DNA of 64,000 nucleotides. Origin: Pseudobacteroides cellulosolvens ATCC 35603 = DSM 2933 (GTDB lineage Bacteria; Bacillota; Clostridia; Acetivibrionales; DSM-2933). The DNA lies in assembly GCF_001262605.1 (NCBI RefSeq), contig NZ_LGTC01000001.1, forward strand, positions 2,089,501 through 2,153,500. The letters run 5' to 3'. The notes under the pieces are model-generated. The model saw nothing but the letters and a program-made list of their open reading frames with translations, was not told the DNA's origin and did no database searches. The position numbers were made by a program, and so were the translations under genes. Positions 25,349 through 33,493 of this stretch are shown in pieces; positions within the stretch are counted from its first letter, which is position 1, and each line of letters begins with the position of its first letter.

Positions 25349-25501
25349 TCAGTCGCAGCAGTCACAGCCATCGCAGCATTCACAGCAGTCGCAGCAGTCA
25401 AAGCAACCACAACATTCACAGTCCTTTCTCTTCCTTCTTAGTATCAAAAAAATCATACCTAATAAAAACAAAACAATAATAATTATTATGGCAATTTTCA
25501 T
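25349..25501 (-). CDS. Cys-cluster membrane microprotein
   Basis: A 50-residue peptide. Residues 1-21 are one very hydrophobic helix (MKIAIIIIIVLFLLGMIFLI) followed by a basic stop-transfer cluster (RRKRK). The last 23 residues hold 13 cysteines, almost all in CC pairs or CxC spacing separated by Asp/Glu/Gly (KDCECCGCFDCCDCCECC). I recognise no family. The design (helix, positive clamp, acidic Cys-rich tail, probably cytoplasmic) suggests metal or Fe-S binding at the membrane, but that is inference. Evidence that it is coding: ATG with a GGGGAG-type site 10-15 bases upstream, a TATAAT element further upstream, a non-random protein pattern, and a DUF5685-like gene 60 bases downstream on the same strand. 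Confidence 0.65.
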   Translation of the reverse strand: MKIAIIIIIVLFLLGMIFLILRRKRKDCECCGCFDCCDCCECCDGCDCCD

Positions 25502-25525
25502 TATCAACCACTCCCCTACTCAATT

Positions 25526-25555
25526 ATTATATTGCACTACTGACCTACCACAAAA
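25526..25555 (-). promoter_or_regulatory. Possible promoter of the Cys-cluster gene
   Basis: Leftward, TTTTGT (25550-25555), an 18-base spacer, and TATAAT (25526-25531) lie 25 bases upstream of the ATG. The -35 is poor, the -10 perfect. It would uncouple this pair from the Wadjet operon that ends at 25597. Confidence 0.45.
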
Positions 25556-25596
25556 TACCACTAATCGTTCTTTTAATTATATCACTGATTACAATT

Positions 25597-28500
25597 TCAA
25601 AACAGTGTCATCTGTTCATGCTTAACCCTGTAGGATGCAGATTCAAGCTCTCCCTGTGATTTAACGAGCTTGGATTGTATAACACTCATATTCATACCTG
25701 CCAGCATCCTGTGAATGAGACTGTATACCACATCGAACTGCTTGTATATATCCACCTGCATATGTCCTGTAAGACATATCATTTGTGTATTTGTAGCCTT
25801 CGCTAGATCAAATATATAGGACAACAGATAATCTGCATTTGCCTGTCCAAAAGGATTATCAATCCATATCACCTTACTTGAGCCCTGCCAACCAGTCTTT
25901 TTATATCTAAGATACGATATAATAGATATGAACATAGCAAAAAATCCAGCTAGTTTTTCTCCTCCCGACCAGTTAATAACAACCTCCCAAGGTATATAAC
26001 GTGATGCCCCCAAAGTTGATTCCGGTTTATAAACCTTTATAGAATACTCATTTAAATTTGTGACAGCATCCAACAATCTCACCGGCGACATGATTTTTGC
26101 TATTTCATCATCAATCCTTGCAGGATCATACTTCCCTTCGGATTTCATTTTTTCAATCTCACTTATGGATACCTCAATATATCTTGTCATAAGGGCTTTT
26201 CCTTCTTCCGGATGAAGAGCAGGTGCCTCAATAAGTATTGTTTTTCTCATGGCTCCATCCAGTTTGATTTTTGAAAAGCCGTCAACAGTCCTAACCTCAT
26301 CATATATCGCTTCCGCCTTTTGAAAGCATCGTTCAACGATCTCATCCTTGTCCCTTAACGACTCCTCCAATTGAAATTGTGCTGCATTTTTCATATTCTG
26401 AACACTTAAAATGATATCATCAAACAGGCTTTTAACGTATTTATAATTGTACATGTCCTTTTTTATAATGTTTTCAAGGATTGTTCTTATGGTTATGTTT
26501 TCAGCCCAATCCGATTCCTTATATAGCTCATCATAGCTCCTATTGATATCCATCTGCATATCGGATATAATCCTGGTCAAATCCAGGTACTGCTTTTGCA
26601 AACCCTTCGCGGCAACAGCAATATTCTCAACCGGAAGCTGTAGTATATCCCAAATACAAAACGATTCCCCACCATAGGTAAAGCTGTCCATATTCTCCCT
26701 TGAATCACTATTGATTTTTATATCCTTTTCACTGATATAATCATCCAGTCTTCCTTTATATTCCAATAGTCTGATCCTTCTTTTTTCCTTTTCATCAATA
26801 GCCTTTAGATTTCTTGTCTTCTTTTTGTTAACTGCATCTATCTGGGCATTAAAAGAGGATATGTCAACCCCTTCAATATGTTGGAACTCATATGGAACAT
26901 GACCGAACCTTTTTTCTATATCACTCCTGATCTGATCCACTTTTCCCTCAAGAGTTTTTTCATCAACCAGTAGAGAACGTTCCTCTTCAGATGCTGCATC
27001 TTTCTTCATTGATAATTCATTATAAAGCTTTGTTTCGTTTTTTAATTCCTCTTCTGTATAATCTATAATCCCATCAATAAAGTCCGTTTCGTAAAACCCA
27101 TTTATCTGTATGAATTTCTGTTTATCACTTACATTTTTCTTTTGCATATCAATTATCATTCTTATTGATTCTTCGCTGCTATCATCAATTTTCTTATGAA
27201 GCCCCTCAGCCCTTTTTAAAACTTCATCCAGGACCCCCGTTATTTCCATTGATAATTCCTTTATTGTCAGCTTCATGGAAATGTCATCCATCAGCTTAAT
27301 TCTATCCCTGCTTTTTTGAGAAATGGAATCCATCTTGTATTTTGTATTCTCAATTTCTTTAGAAATACCATTTATGCTGCTTGATATGGAATTTTTGTCC
27401 TGCTCTATTTTGAGCCTTTTTCCTTCTTCCTCCCTGTAAATTTTGTCAAGTTCAGCTATTTTATTGCCAAGCTCAATATATAAGCTAAGATTCTCTATAT
27501 CCTTATCCTTTTCGTTTATAATCTCTTCAATGTTTTTTATCTTTTCCTGGTTCTCCTTAGTTTTTTTAGCAATTAATTCTCTTTTTCCAGCAAAATCCTT
27601 TAACGCCGCCTCGTTTTTCCTTATTCCATCTAAAGTAGCATCAATAAAATTTTCCGTTTCCTTAAGGTAGCCTTCCGGATACATTTCAATAAACTGCCCG
27701 CATCTTTCCATAAGTCCGGTTATCTTCTCAACATCCCTTTTTATAGCCTCATACTCATCTTTTATTTTTCCAATATCCTTATCCATTCCTGCTAAATAAC
27801 TGCTAAAAAGCTGGGGCTGAATAGAAAATGAATTGTTTTTTGAAAATAGCACATAGGCCTCCATTGTTCCAACCCTGTCTAATCCTTTGGATTCTTTGTC
27901 ACTATACTCTCCGGAGGTAATAATGCCTTCTTCAGTATCAGCAATAAATGTAACAGGAAAACTCTCAACCATATCAAGCAATTCTTTTATGAAGCCTTTT
28001 ATTTTTTCCATTTCATTCTTTTCGACAACAATGGAGTAGCACAAAAGGGGATTTTTGTGTAAAAGTGCTTCTCTTAAGTCCTCCCTCTGATTATTGAGCC
28101 AGAGACTTCCAGGTATACACCTTACCCCGTTGCCCTTTAGAAAATCATACACCTTTTTAACCTCAATATCAGGAACGTAGTATTCACAACCTTCAAAAAG
28201 AATTTTCCTTTTAATCAGTTCATGATACTTTCCTGAAATTTCACCAAGCTTATTATCTGCCTTTAGCTTTAATGCATTTAGCAGCTCAGAGCCATGTATA
28301 CTATAGACATCCCCCTCTATTTCATACATTGACAATTCCCTGTTAATTCTGGAAAACCTTTTGTGGAAATTCTCCAACTCCTGTTCCTTATTATTTTTCT
28401 TTTCATTTTCCGAGGCCAATGCTTCTTTTATTCTTGTTTCATTGATCACATAGTCATTGTTGGAATTATTCCACCTGTCTATTTCTCCAATGTAAGTTTC

Positions 28501-30018
28501 CTTTTTATTAAAAAGCATTTCTTTTTCATTTTTAATATTTTGAAGACCTTCAGAGGGTTCAACCAGCAATGTCATATCCTTGGCAAAATATGCTGTGATT
28601 TTTGAATATCTTTCCCTCGCTTCCTGAAGTCTTGTATTTATTGACGACAAGCTATCCCTGATACTATCCCTATCTATGTTCTTTTTTTCAAGCTTGTTCA
28701 GAAGTTCCTTCTTTTCATTGAGCTGTTCCATATACTTGAGGTTCAACTCATCTAATATTTTATCCTTTTCCTTCTTCTCCTCGCAAAGCAAACTGTATGC
28801 ATAATAGATACAGTTTTGATACTCCCTGTATATATCATCCTTTTCCCTGGTTAAGGTTTCAAGCTTTCCATATTGCTCCGACAGTATCAATCGGCATTCA
28901 AGCATGTCTTTATAGGCAATAGCTGAATTAATATATTTAATTTTTCTATCAGTTTCATGAATTTCATTTACCAGCAGAGCTATTTCTTCTGTTTTTCTCT
29001 CATGCCTTGTTTTAATTTCTTCAAGCTCCATCAGCTTTTTTTGATAATCCAGGCTAACCTTTTTATAGGTAAGCTCTTCTATCATTGCAGCAAAACCTTT
29101 GTCATTATCCATCAATGATTCACATTCATTAATAAGCCTGTCTACTCCAATGCCAAGAAGGTTATCAAATGCCAGTATATCCCGTCCGGCATTGTTGATT
29201 TCCTCAACTTTAGTGCCATATCCCTCGAGATTATTGATTAACGATGCTGTTTTACTGCAAAAAGCATCATACATCTTAATATTATGCTGATACAGTGGAA
29301 TGTTTTTGAGGTTTTCAATATGTTTTTTAAAGGTTTCTGCAAGTATACCTGAGTATTCACCTTCAGCCTGAGGAATGTTTGGAATAATCAATTTTTCTAT
29401 TACATTTCTTGATTTTCTGGCATCTTCAAAGAATTTGTCAATTCCTCCCTCAGCCTGGTTAATTATCTTAATAGCACCAAATTCCTCCCGAAAGAGATTA
29501 AATGTATGAAGTCTTTCTCTATAATCCCTTTGACGATCCCTGGAATAAACATTTATAGGAATCCTCATTTCTGTAGAAAGCCTTTTTAAATAATTGTGAT
29601 ACTCTGAAAAGCCAATAACCTGTTTATCCCTGCTCACTGCCTCAATACCTTTTATATCAATATCATGGGGCAATGTATAGGTTTGGGTGTAAGTATAATA
29701 TCTTAAACCATCTGCATTCTTGGAAATGCATATGCCTGTGAGAAGATACTCTGCCCTGGTTCCGTCAAGCTTCCATTCAACCATTATGTGTGTAGGTGAA
29801 GTGCCGACCTTAAAATAATCGGAAAAGTTTCTGCTTCCAATGCTTGTATTGGGCATAACCGATTGCAGTGCCAACTGGAGTATGACGCTCTTTCCTCCTC
29901 CATTTTCAAGATTTATAAGTGCATTTCTGCCATCAAACTCATAAATCTCATTTGCAATGTATTTTTTATCATCATCATATCTAAAATTTACAATTCTAAA
30001 TCTGTTTATCTGAGGCAT
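25597..30018 (-). CDS. jetC: Wadjet SMC-like ATPase JetC
   Basis: 1473 residues from the ATG at 30018 (AAAGGA nine bases upstream, within the end of jetB). Walker A is ENGGGKSVILQLAL with Lys43. The C-terminal head has the ABC signature WSGGEKLAGFFAMF and Walker B KVIWIDNPFGQ with Asp1387. Between them are about 1100 residues of Lys/Glu-rich coiled coil with a hinge-like globular region near 560-680 (VRCIPGSLWLNNQREDL). JetC is the motor of the Wadjet complex, which extrudes small circular plasmid DNA and hands it to JetD for cleavage. Length and layout fit the MukB/MksB-like JetC group. It is the last gene of the jet operon, with no clear terminator before the Cys-cluster gene. Confidence 0.92.
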   Translation of the reverse strand: MPQINRFRIVNFRYDDDKKYIANEIYEFDGRNALINLENGGGKSVILQLALQSVMPNTSIGSRNFSDYFKVGTSPTHIMVEWKLDGTRAEYLLTGICISKNADGLRYYTYTQTYTLPHDIDIKGIEAVSRDKQVIGFSEYHNYLKRLSTEMRIPINVYSRDRQRDYRERLHTFNLFREEFGAIKIINQAEGGIDKFFEDARKSRNVIEKLIIPNIPQAEGEYSGILAETFKKHIENLKNIPLYQHNIKMYDAFCSKTASLINNLEGYGTKVEEINNAGRDILAFDNLLGIGVDRLINECESLMDNDKGFAAMIEELTYKKVSLDYQKKLMELEEIKTRHERKTEEIALLVNEIHETDRKIKYINSAIAYKDMLECRLILSEQYGKLETLTREKDDIYREYQNCIYYAYSLLCEEKKEKDKILDELNLKYMEQLNEKKELLNKLEKKNIDRDSIRDSLSSINTRLQEARERYSKITAYFAKDMTLLVEPSEGLQNIKNEKEMLFNKKETYIGEIDRWNNSNNDYVINETRIKEALASENEKKNNKEQELENFHKRFSRINRELSMYEIEGDVYSIHGSELLNALKLKADNKLGEISGKYHELIKRKILFEGCEYYVPDIEVKKVYDFLKGNGVRCIPGSLWLNNQREDLREALLHKNPLLCYSIVVEKNEMEKIKGFIKELLDMVESFPVTFIADTEEGIITSGEYSDKESKGLDRVGTMEAYVLFSKNNSFSIQPQLFSSYLAGMDKDIGKIKDEYEAIKRDVEKITGLMERCGQFIEMYPEGYLKETENFIDATLDGIRKNEAALKDFAGKRELIAKKTKENQEKIKNIEEIINEKDKDIENLSLYIELGNKIAELDKIYREEEGKRLKIEQDKNSISSSINGISKEIENTKYKMDSISQKSRDRIKLMDDISMKLTIKELSMEITGVLDEVLKRAEGLHKKIDDSSEESIRMIIDMQKKNVSDKQKFIQINGFYETDFIDGIIDYTEEELKNETKLYNELSMKKDAASEEERSLLVDEKTLEGKVDQIRSDIEKRFGHVPYEFQHIEGVDISSFNAQIDAVNKKKTRNLKAIDEKEKRRIRLLEYKGRLDDYISEKDIKINSDSRENMDSFTYGGESFCIWDILQLPVENIAVAAKGLQKQYLDLTRIISDMQMDINRSYDELYKESDWAENITIRTILENIIKKDMYNYKYVKSLFDDIILSVQNMKNAAQFQLEESLRDKDEIVERCFQKAEAIYDEVRTVDGFSKIKLDGAMRKTILIEAPALHPEEGKALMTRYIEVSISEIEKMKSEGKYDPARIDDEIAKIMSPVRLLDAVTNLNEYSIKVYKPESTLGASRYIPWEVVINWSGGEKLAGFFAMFISIISYLRYKKTGWQGSSKVIWIDNPFGQANADYLLSYIFDLAKATNTQMICLTGHMQVDIYKQFDVVYSLIHRMLAGMNMSVIQSKLVKSQGELESASYRVKHEQMTLF

Positions 30019-30022
30019 AGAA

Positions 30023-30736
30023 TCATATCCTTTCAAGGAATGAGAGAATTTCCTTTTTTCTTGAACTTTCCGGATAATAGCTAATAACCATTGTATCTAA
30101 TTTTTCTGTGGTATATATCTCACTGTCATTATCCATATTTATAAGACCCTGTTCCTGCAAAAACTTTAGAGTCCTATATATGAAGCTTATTTTAGTACCT
30201 TTGGATTGGCTAAAACTCTTTATCTTTTCATCATAGGTAGGCAGCTCTAACCACAGTCTGGAAATAGTACTGAAATTAAAGTTCAGTTCCTCGTCCTTCT
30301 GCTCCCCATTTTCCATGGCCTTAAACGACTCAAGTTTCAAGGTGATAAACCCTTCGAGCTCCTCAACCTTCAGCATTGACCGTACTTTGTTGTTATAGTT
30401 TTCTCCATTATAAAACTTAATTATAATAGATAGTATTATAAGGTAACTGATATAAAGCTCGGAATTATTGGAAAATCCCATCTTATCCCTTAACTCTTCA
30501 TTGGTAAAACCTAAAAATTTATTGTCTGTCCTTGGAGTAAAATAAAGGGTATCTCCCGACCTTAAAATCATTATTCCGGCTTCTTCCTCAAAAATTCTTG
30601 TGATGAATGAAATTTCAGGATCTTCAAAGGCTAAAAATCCCTCCGGATCATCTTTTTTTGTTATCTTTGACTTTTCAATAAGATTCATATACAAGCTGAA
30701 AGCCTTTCTTACCGAATCCGGTGATAAACTCTCCAC
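30023..30736 (-). CDS. jetB: Wadjet accessory subunit JetB (KITE-like)
   Basis: 237 residues, starting at a GTG that overlaps the jetA stop by one base (TAGTG), with AAGGGGG before it. Winged-helix-like features: KAFSLYMNLIEKSKITKKDD, then FITRIFEEEAGIMILRSGDT and a C-terminal EIYTTEKLDTMVISYYPESS. JetB subunits are MukE/MksE-like KITE proteins that bind the kleisin JetA. Identification rests mainly on position between jetA and jetC and on size and fold pattern. Its stop lies five bases inside the open frame leading to jetC, so the genes are coupled. Confidence 0.82.
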   Translation of the reverse strand: MESLSPDSVRKAFSLYMNLIEKSKITKKDDPEGFLAFEDPEISFITRIFEEEAGIMILRSGDTLYFTPRTDNKFLGFTNEELRDKMGFSNNSELYISYLIILSIIIKFYNGENYNNKVRSMLKVEELEGFITLKLESFKAMENGEQKDEELNFNFSTISRLWLELPTYDEKIKSFSQSKGTKISFIYRTLKFLQEQGLINMDNDSEIYTTEKLDTMVISYYPESSRKKEILSFLERI

Positions 30737-32310
30737 TATTTAACCCCCTTAATTACAAAATCAGTTATCTCATTTCCATTCTCAAAATATATCTTTTTAG
30801 TTGAAGACAACAGCAAAAAGCGTTTTAGTTCTTTTGATTCAGGTCTTTTCTTAAATAATTTATCAAAAAGGTAGTAAATGTTTATGTTATATGCAGAAGT
30901 ATCTCTTACCATTTTTGTAAGAATCTCTTGAAGCTCATCAAAATCTATTTCCTTATTCTGATGAAGTATCACTATCAGACTATAGAAATCAAAATCGAAG
31001 GATGCCGACCTGTACAACTCATCATCCAACCTCTTTAATGCTGAGCTTAGCTTGGATTCACCCTGGCTATATGCTTCCATTAGAATAGCTTCCAGGTATG
31101 ACATAACTTTCTTATCCCTTTTCTCTCTTTCTTGTCGTTCCGCCTTTTCCCTTTCTTCAACCAAAACATCAATATCAATATTCTCCTTCACTTCCTCCAT
31201 ATCACTTTTGATCCTTTGTGGATCAAGGGCTTTGAATACATTAAAGACCTTGTTCCGGGATGTATTTGTAAAAATAGGAGAAAGAATGCTTGCCAGCGGA
31301 TCTAAATTATGATTTTTCATCATAAGCACATCAAATATGCTCTTTTCAAAATCTATATACTCGCTCACACCCTGCCTAAGCTTGAGTTCAATAGTCTTTA
31401 AATACTCTCCTACAATATCAAGCTTCTCCTTAAAAAGCCTGTCATGCTCAGATGTTGTAACACCAAGTCTTTCACTAAGAATCTTTATTTGTTCGAGACT
31501 TTTTAGCTCCTTTTCCTCAATATCATTATAGTTTATCTTTTCAATTGCCTGTCTTTGTTCTTTAAGTATTCTTCTTATATTATGGAATTCACGTCTCTCG
31601 GACTCAAATTGCTCCTTTATCTTCATAAACAATAACTTAAGCTCTTCAAAATCAATACCAAGAACATTCTGACGTATGTTAAGGAGGAGGTTTTCAAGTT
31701 TTTCCCGCAGCTGCCTAACCTGTAAATTTAACTCATTAACAGTCTGGAGTGCTCCTGAAAAAATTCCCTTTTCTATTTGCTGTTTAAGATACATCTGCGT
31801 TACGTTTATCCTGAATTCCGAGAATATTTCCCTTGTTTTAAAGAGCATTTCCATTCCCTGATCTGTAAGCTTATACCTTGCGGATTTTTTAATTTCATAA
31901 TATGAAGTATCTATAAGCTTAACGGGAATTGACTCTCCCGTTCCATTCTCAAGGTTCATGTAGTTAAACTCAACTGTCTCACCACCGCTTCCTGATATGG
32001 AATCCCTTATATAAAAAGCCATTTCTTTTGATTCTTCCTGTGTAAGATTCAAATCATAACAGCGTTTTATGACGTTTTGCAAAAAACTTGCTATATCTTC
32101 AATACTGCACTCTTCACGGCCTATAAGCATGTTCTCCAGAATAAACAGCAGCACCGAAAAGCCTACCGAAACCATGTCAATATGGTTGTACTTCTGGAAA
32201 CCCGACAATTTCCGGGACAAATGTATAAATGGTGCCAGGCTCTCCATCCTTTGCCTGAAGCCTTTAAGACAGTCACCTGCAGCACCTTCATAACCCCTTA
32301 TATCTTCCAA
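30736..32310 (-). CDS. jetA: Wadjet kleisin-like subunit JetA
   Basis: 524 residues. The TTG at 32310 is the start: AGGAGGC lies eight bases upstream, inside the end of jetD. N-terminal winged-helix-like region (FLENMLIGREECSIEDIASF-type pattern), then long helices (about 190-300; LRQLREKL, KIKEQFESERREFHNI) and a C-terminal helical part. This is the MukF/MksF-like kleisin that bridges JetC heads and recruits JetB. The protein is highly charged and cytoplasmic. It overlaps the JetD frame by 23 bases. Family assignment is from context and secondary-structure pattern, so moderately firm. Confidence 0.82.
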   Translation of the reverse strand: MEDIRGYEGAAGDCLKGFRQRMESLAPFIHLSRKLSGFQKYNHIDMVSVGFSVLLFILENMLIGREECSIEDIASFLQNVIKRCYDLNLTQEESKEMAFYIRDSISGSGGETVEFNYMNLENGTGESIPVKLIDTSYYEIKKSARYKLTDQGMEMLFKTREIFSEFRINVTQMYLKQQIEKGIFSGALQTVNELNLQVRQLREKLENLLLNIRQNVLGIDFEELKLLFMKIKEQFESERREFHNIRRILKEQRQAIEKINYNDIEEKELKSLEQIKILSERLGVTTSEHDRLFKEKLDIVGEYLKTIELKLRQGVSEYIDFEKSIFDVLMMKNHNLDPLASILSPIFTNTSRNKVFNVFKALDPQRIKSDMEEVKENIDIDVLVEEREKAERQEREKRDKKVMSYLEAILMEAYSQGESKLSSALKRLDDELYRSASFDFDFYSLIVILHQNKEIDFDELQEILTKMVRDTSAYNINIYYLFDKLFKKRPESKELKRFLLLSSTKKIYFENGNEITDFVIKGVK

Positions 32311-32971
32311 ATATTAACGCCTCCTGGGGAATATATTTTCCTGAGTATAATATCTTTTCAATTCTATCCTTACTCTCACTGTCAAAGTACATCAAAAAGA
32401 GCTCCATGTAAAGCTCATTCTGTCTGGTTCTTAATTGGGGCGGTTCCTTTGATACCAAAAGCAATTCCTTATACAGTGCAACATGGGGAACAACAAGGTG
32501 TTTCCCGAATTTTGATGCCAGTGAATTAAATATTCCAACACCCTCAAAGTCTAGATCACCAAAATAATATACTTTTTCAATGGGCGTCCCCATGGCCACT
32601 TCGTTTATAAAGCTGAAGCTGTTCACTATCTTCTTTCCTTCGCCATAGATAAGCATATTGATTTTAACTCCGCCAATTCTCTTATCTTGATTCCTTTCAA
32701 GATACTTAAGCACTGAGTAGAATGTATCCTTATTCTCAATTATTAAAATATTCAGACTCTCTTCAATTCCAAAACGTATATAAAAAAAGGCTTCCAAAGT
32801 CTTGTAACAATTAAGTTCCTGCAGTGACAAACCAAGCCTTTTTAAAATCACTTTCCCTTCTGCCCCTAAAAACTTTTCGTTATTAAATATCTCAAAGGAT
32901 CTTTCATTCATAGTGCATCTATATTTTAGAGACTCAGTGGCTGAATTTCCAATCATGTAATTTGACAACAT
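32288..32971 (-). CDS. jetD: Wadjet nuclease JetD, C-terminal (Toprim) part
   Basis: 227 residues from an ATG overlapping the preceding stop (TGATG). Contains NERSFEIFNNEKFLG, ILIIENKDTFYSVLK (Toprim glutamate strand) and YYFGDLDFEGVGIFNSL (DxD-like Toprim motif), the catalytic half of JetD that nicks DNA extruded by JetABC. The N-terminal DNA-binding half lies in the ORF immediately upstream in another frame. Together they equal one normal JetD of about 350-390 residues with no apparent missing sequence. Either the gene is naturally split and coupled, or a small indel has broken it. The end PQEALIFGRYKGL matches the expected JetD terminus. Confidence 0.85.
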   Translation of the reverse strand: MLSNYMIGNSATESLKYRCTMNERSFEIFNNEKFLGAEGKVILKRLGLSLQELNCYKTLEAFFYIRFGIEESLNILIIENKDTFYSVLKYLERNQDKRIGGVKINMLIYGEGKKIVNSFSFINEVAMGTPIEKVYYFGDLDFEGVGIFNSLASKFGKHLVVPHVALYKELLLVSKEPPQLRTRQNELYMELFLMYFDSESKDRIEKILYSGKYIPQEALIFGRYKGL

Positions 32972-33333
32972 CAATATATAACATCTATCCTCCTTATAGC
33001 ATTTGGGATTTCTGTAATAGTACCCTTATCAAGCTTGGGGTGCAAGGATTGCAGCTCATGCATTAGTTCATTGCTAAAAGATACTTCTTTGCCGGACAGA
33101 ATTTTATATTTATTGTGCAGAGAAGGATTGCGACCATTACTTCCCGATGATTTTACAGGAGTAATAATACCTATATCACAAAATTTTTTGATAACTGAAG
33201 AAAAAAAGCCATAGCCGCCCTTTAAATCAAACACCTCAGAACCATATCGTTTTTCAGCATCATTTAGTATTTCACATATATCAATAACCTTTTTGGTCTG
33301 TTTTTCAATTATATTATAAATAATGTCTTCCAT
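32971..33333 (-). CDS. jetD: Wadjet nuclease JetD, N-terminal (winged-helix) part
   Basis: 120 residues from the ATG at 33333, which has AAAGGA seven bases before it; the longer frame upstream would start before the promoter's -10 and is rejected. The region has a winged-helix pattern (DICEILNDAEKRYGS, GYGFFSSVIKKFCDIGIITP) like the DUF3322-type N-terminus of JetD, which binds DNA and regulates the Toprim nuclease. It ends at a TGA overlapping the ATG of the C-terminal part. It is the first gene of the D-A-B-C operon, 30 bases after the promoter. Confidence 0.75.
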   Translation of the reverse strand: MEDIIYNIIEKQTKKVIDICEILNDAEKRYGSEVFDLKGGYGFFSSVIKKFCDIGIITPVKSSGSNGRNPSLHNKYKILSGKEVSFSNELMHELQSLHPKLDKGTITEIPNAIRRIDVIY

Positions 33334-33366
33334 TTGATAATCCTTTACAATAATTGATAAATCATT

Positions 33367-33389
33367 ACCCATTATATCAAATAATGGGT
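33367..33389 (-). promoter_or_regulatory. Wadjet promoter with palindromic operator
   Basis: Leftward, an extended -10 TGATATAAT (hexamer at 33371-33376) lies 38 bases upstream of the jetD start. A perfect inverted repeat, ACCCATTAT (33367-33375), ATCAA, ATAATGGGT (33381-33389), covers the -10. That is the position expected for a repressor site. Symmetry is seen; repression is inferred. Confidence 0.6.
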
Positions 33390-33493
33390 TTCTGGAAAAG
33401 AACAAACAAAATGGCAGCCCGATTGAATAGATTTCCAACCTGACTGCCATCATCCATGGCTTATATATTCCTTAAATCATTCCTAATCAAGGC

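Noticed and set aside
25195..25419. Ala/Thr/Val-rich minus-strand frame of 74 codons overlapping the Cys-cluster gene
   Set aside because: It is the out-of-frame reading of the Cys-codon repeats; the Cys frame has the better start, membrane helix and composition.
33334..33453. Forty extra N-terminal codons for the JetD N-terminal part
   Set aside because: They would begin upstream of the extended -10 element and lack a ribosome binding site, whereas the ATG at 33333 has AAAGGA at the right distance.
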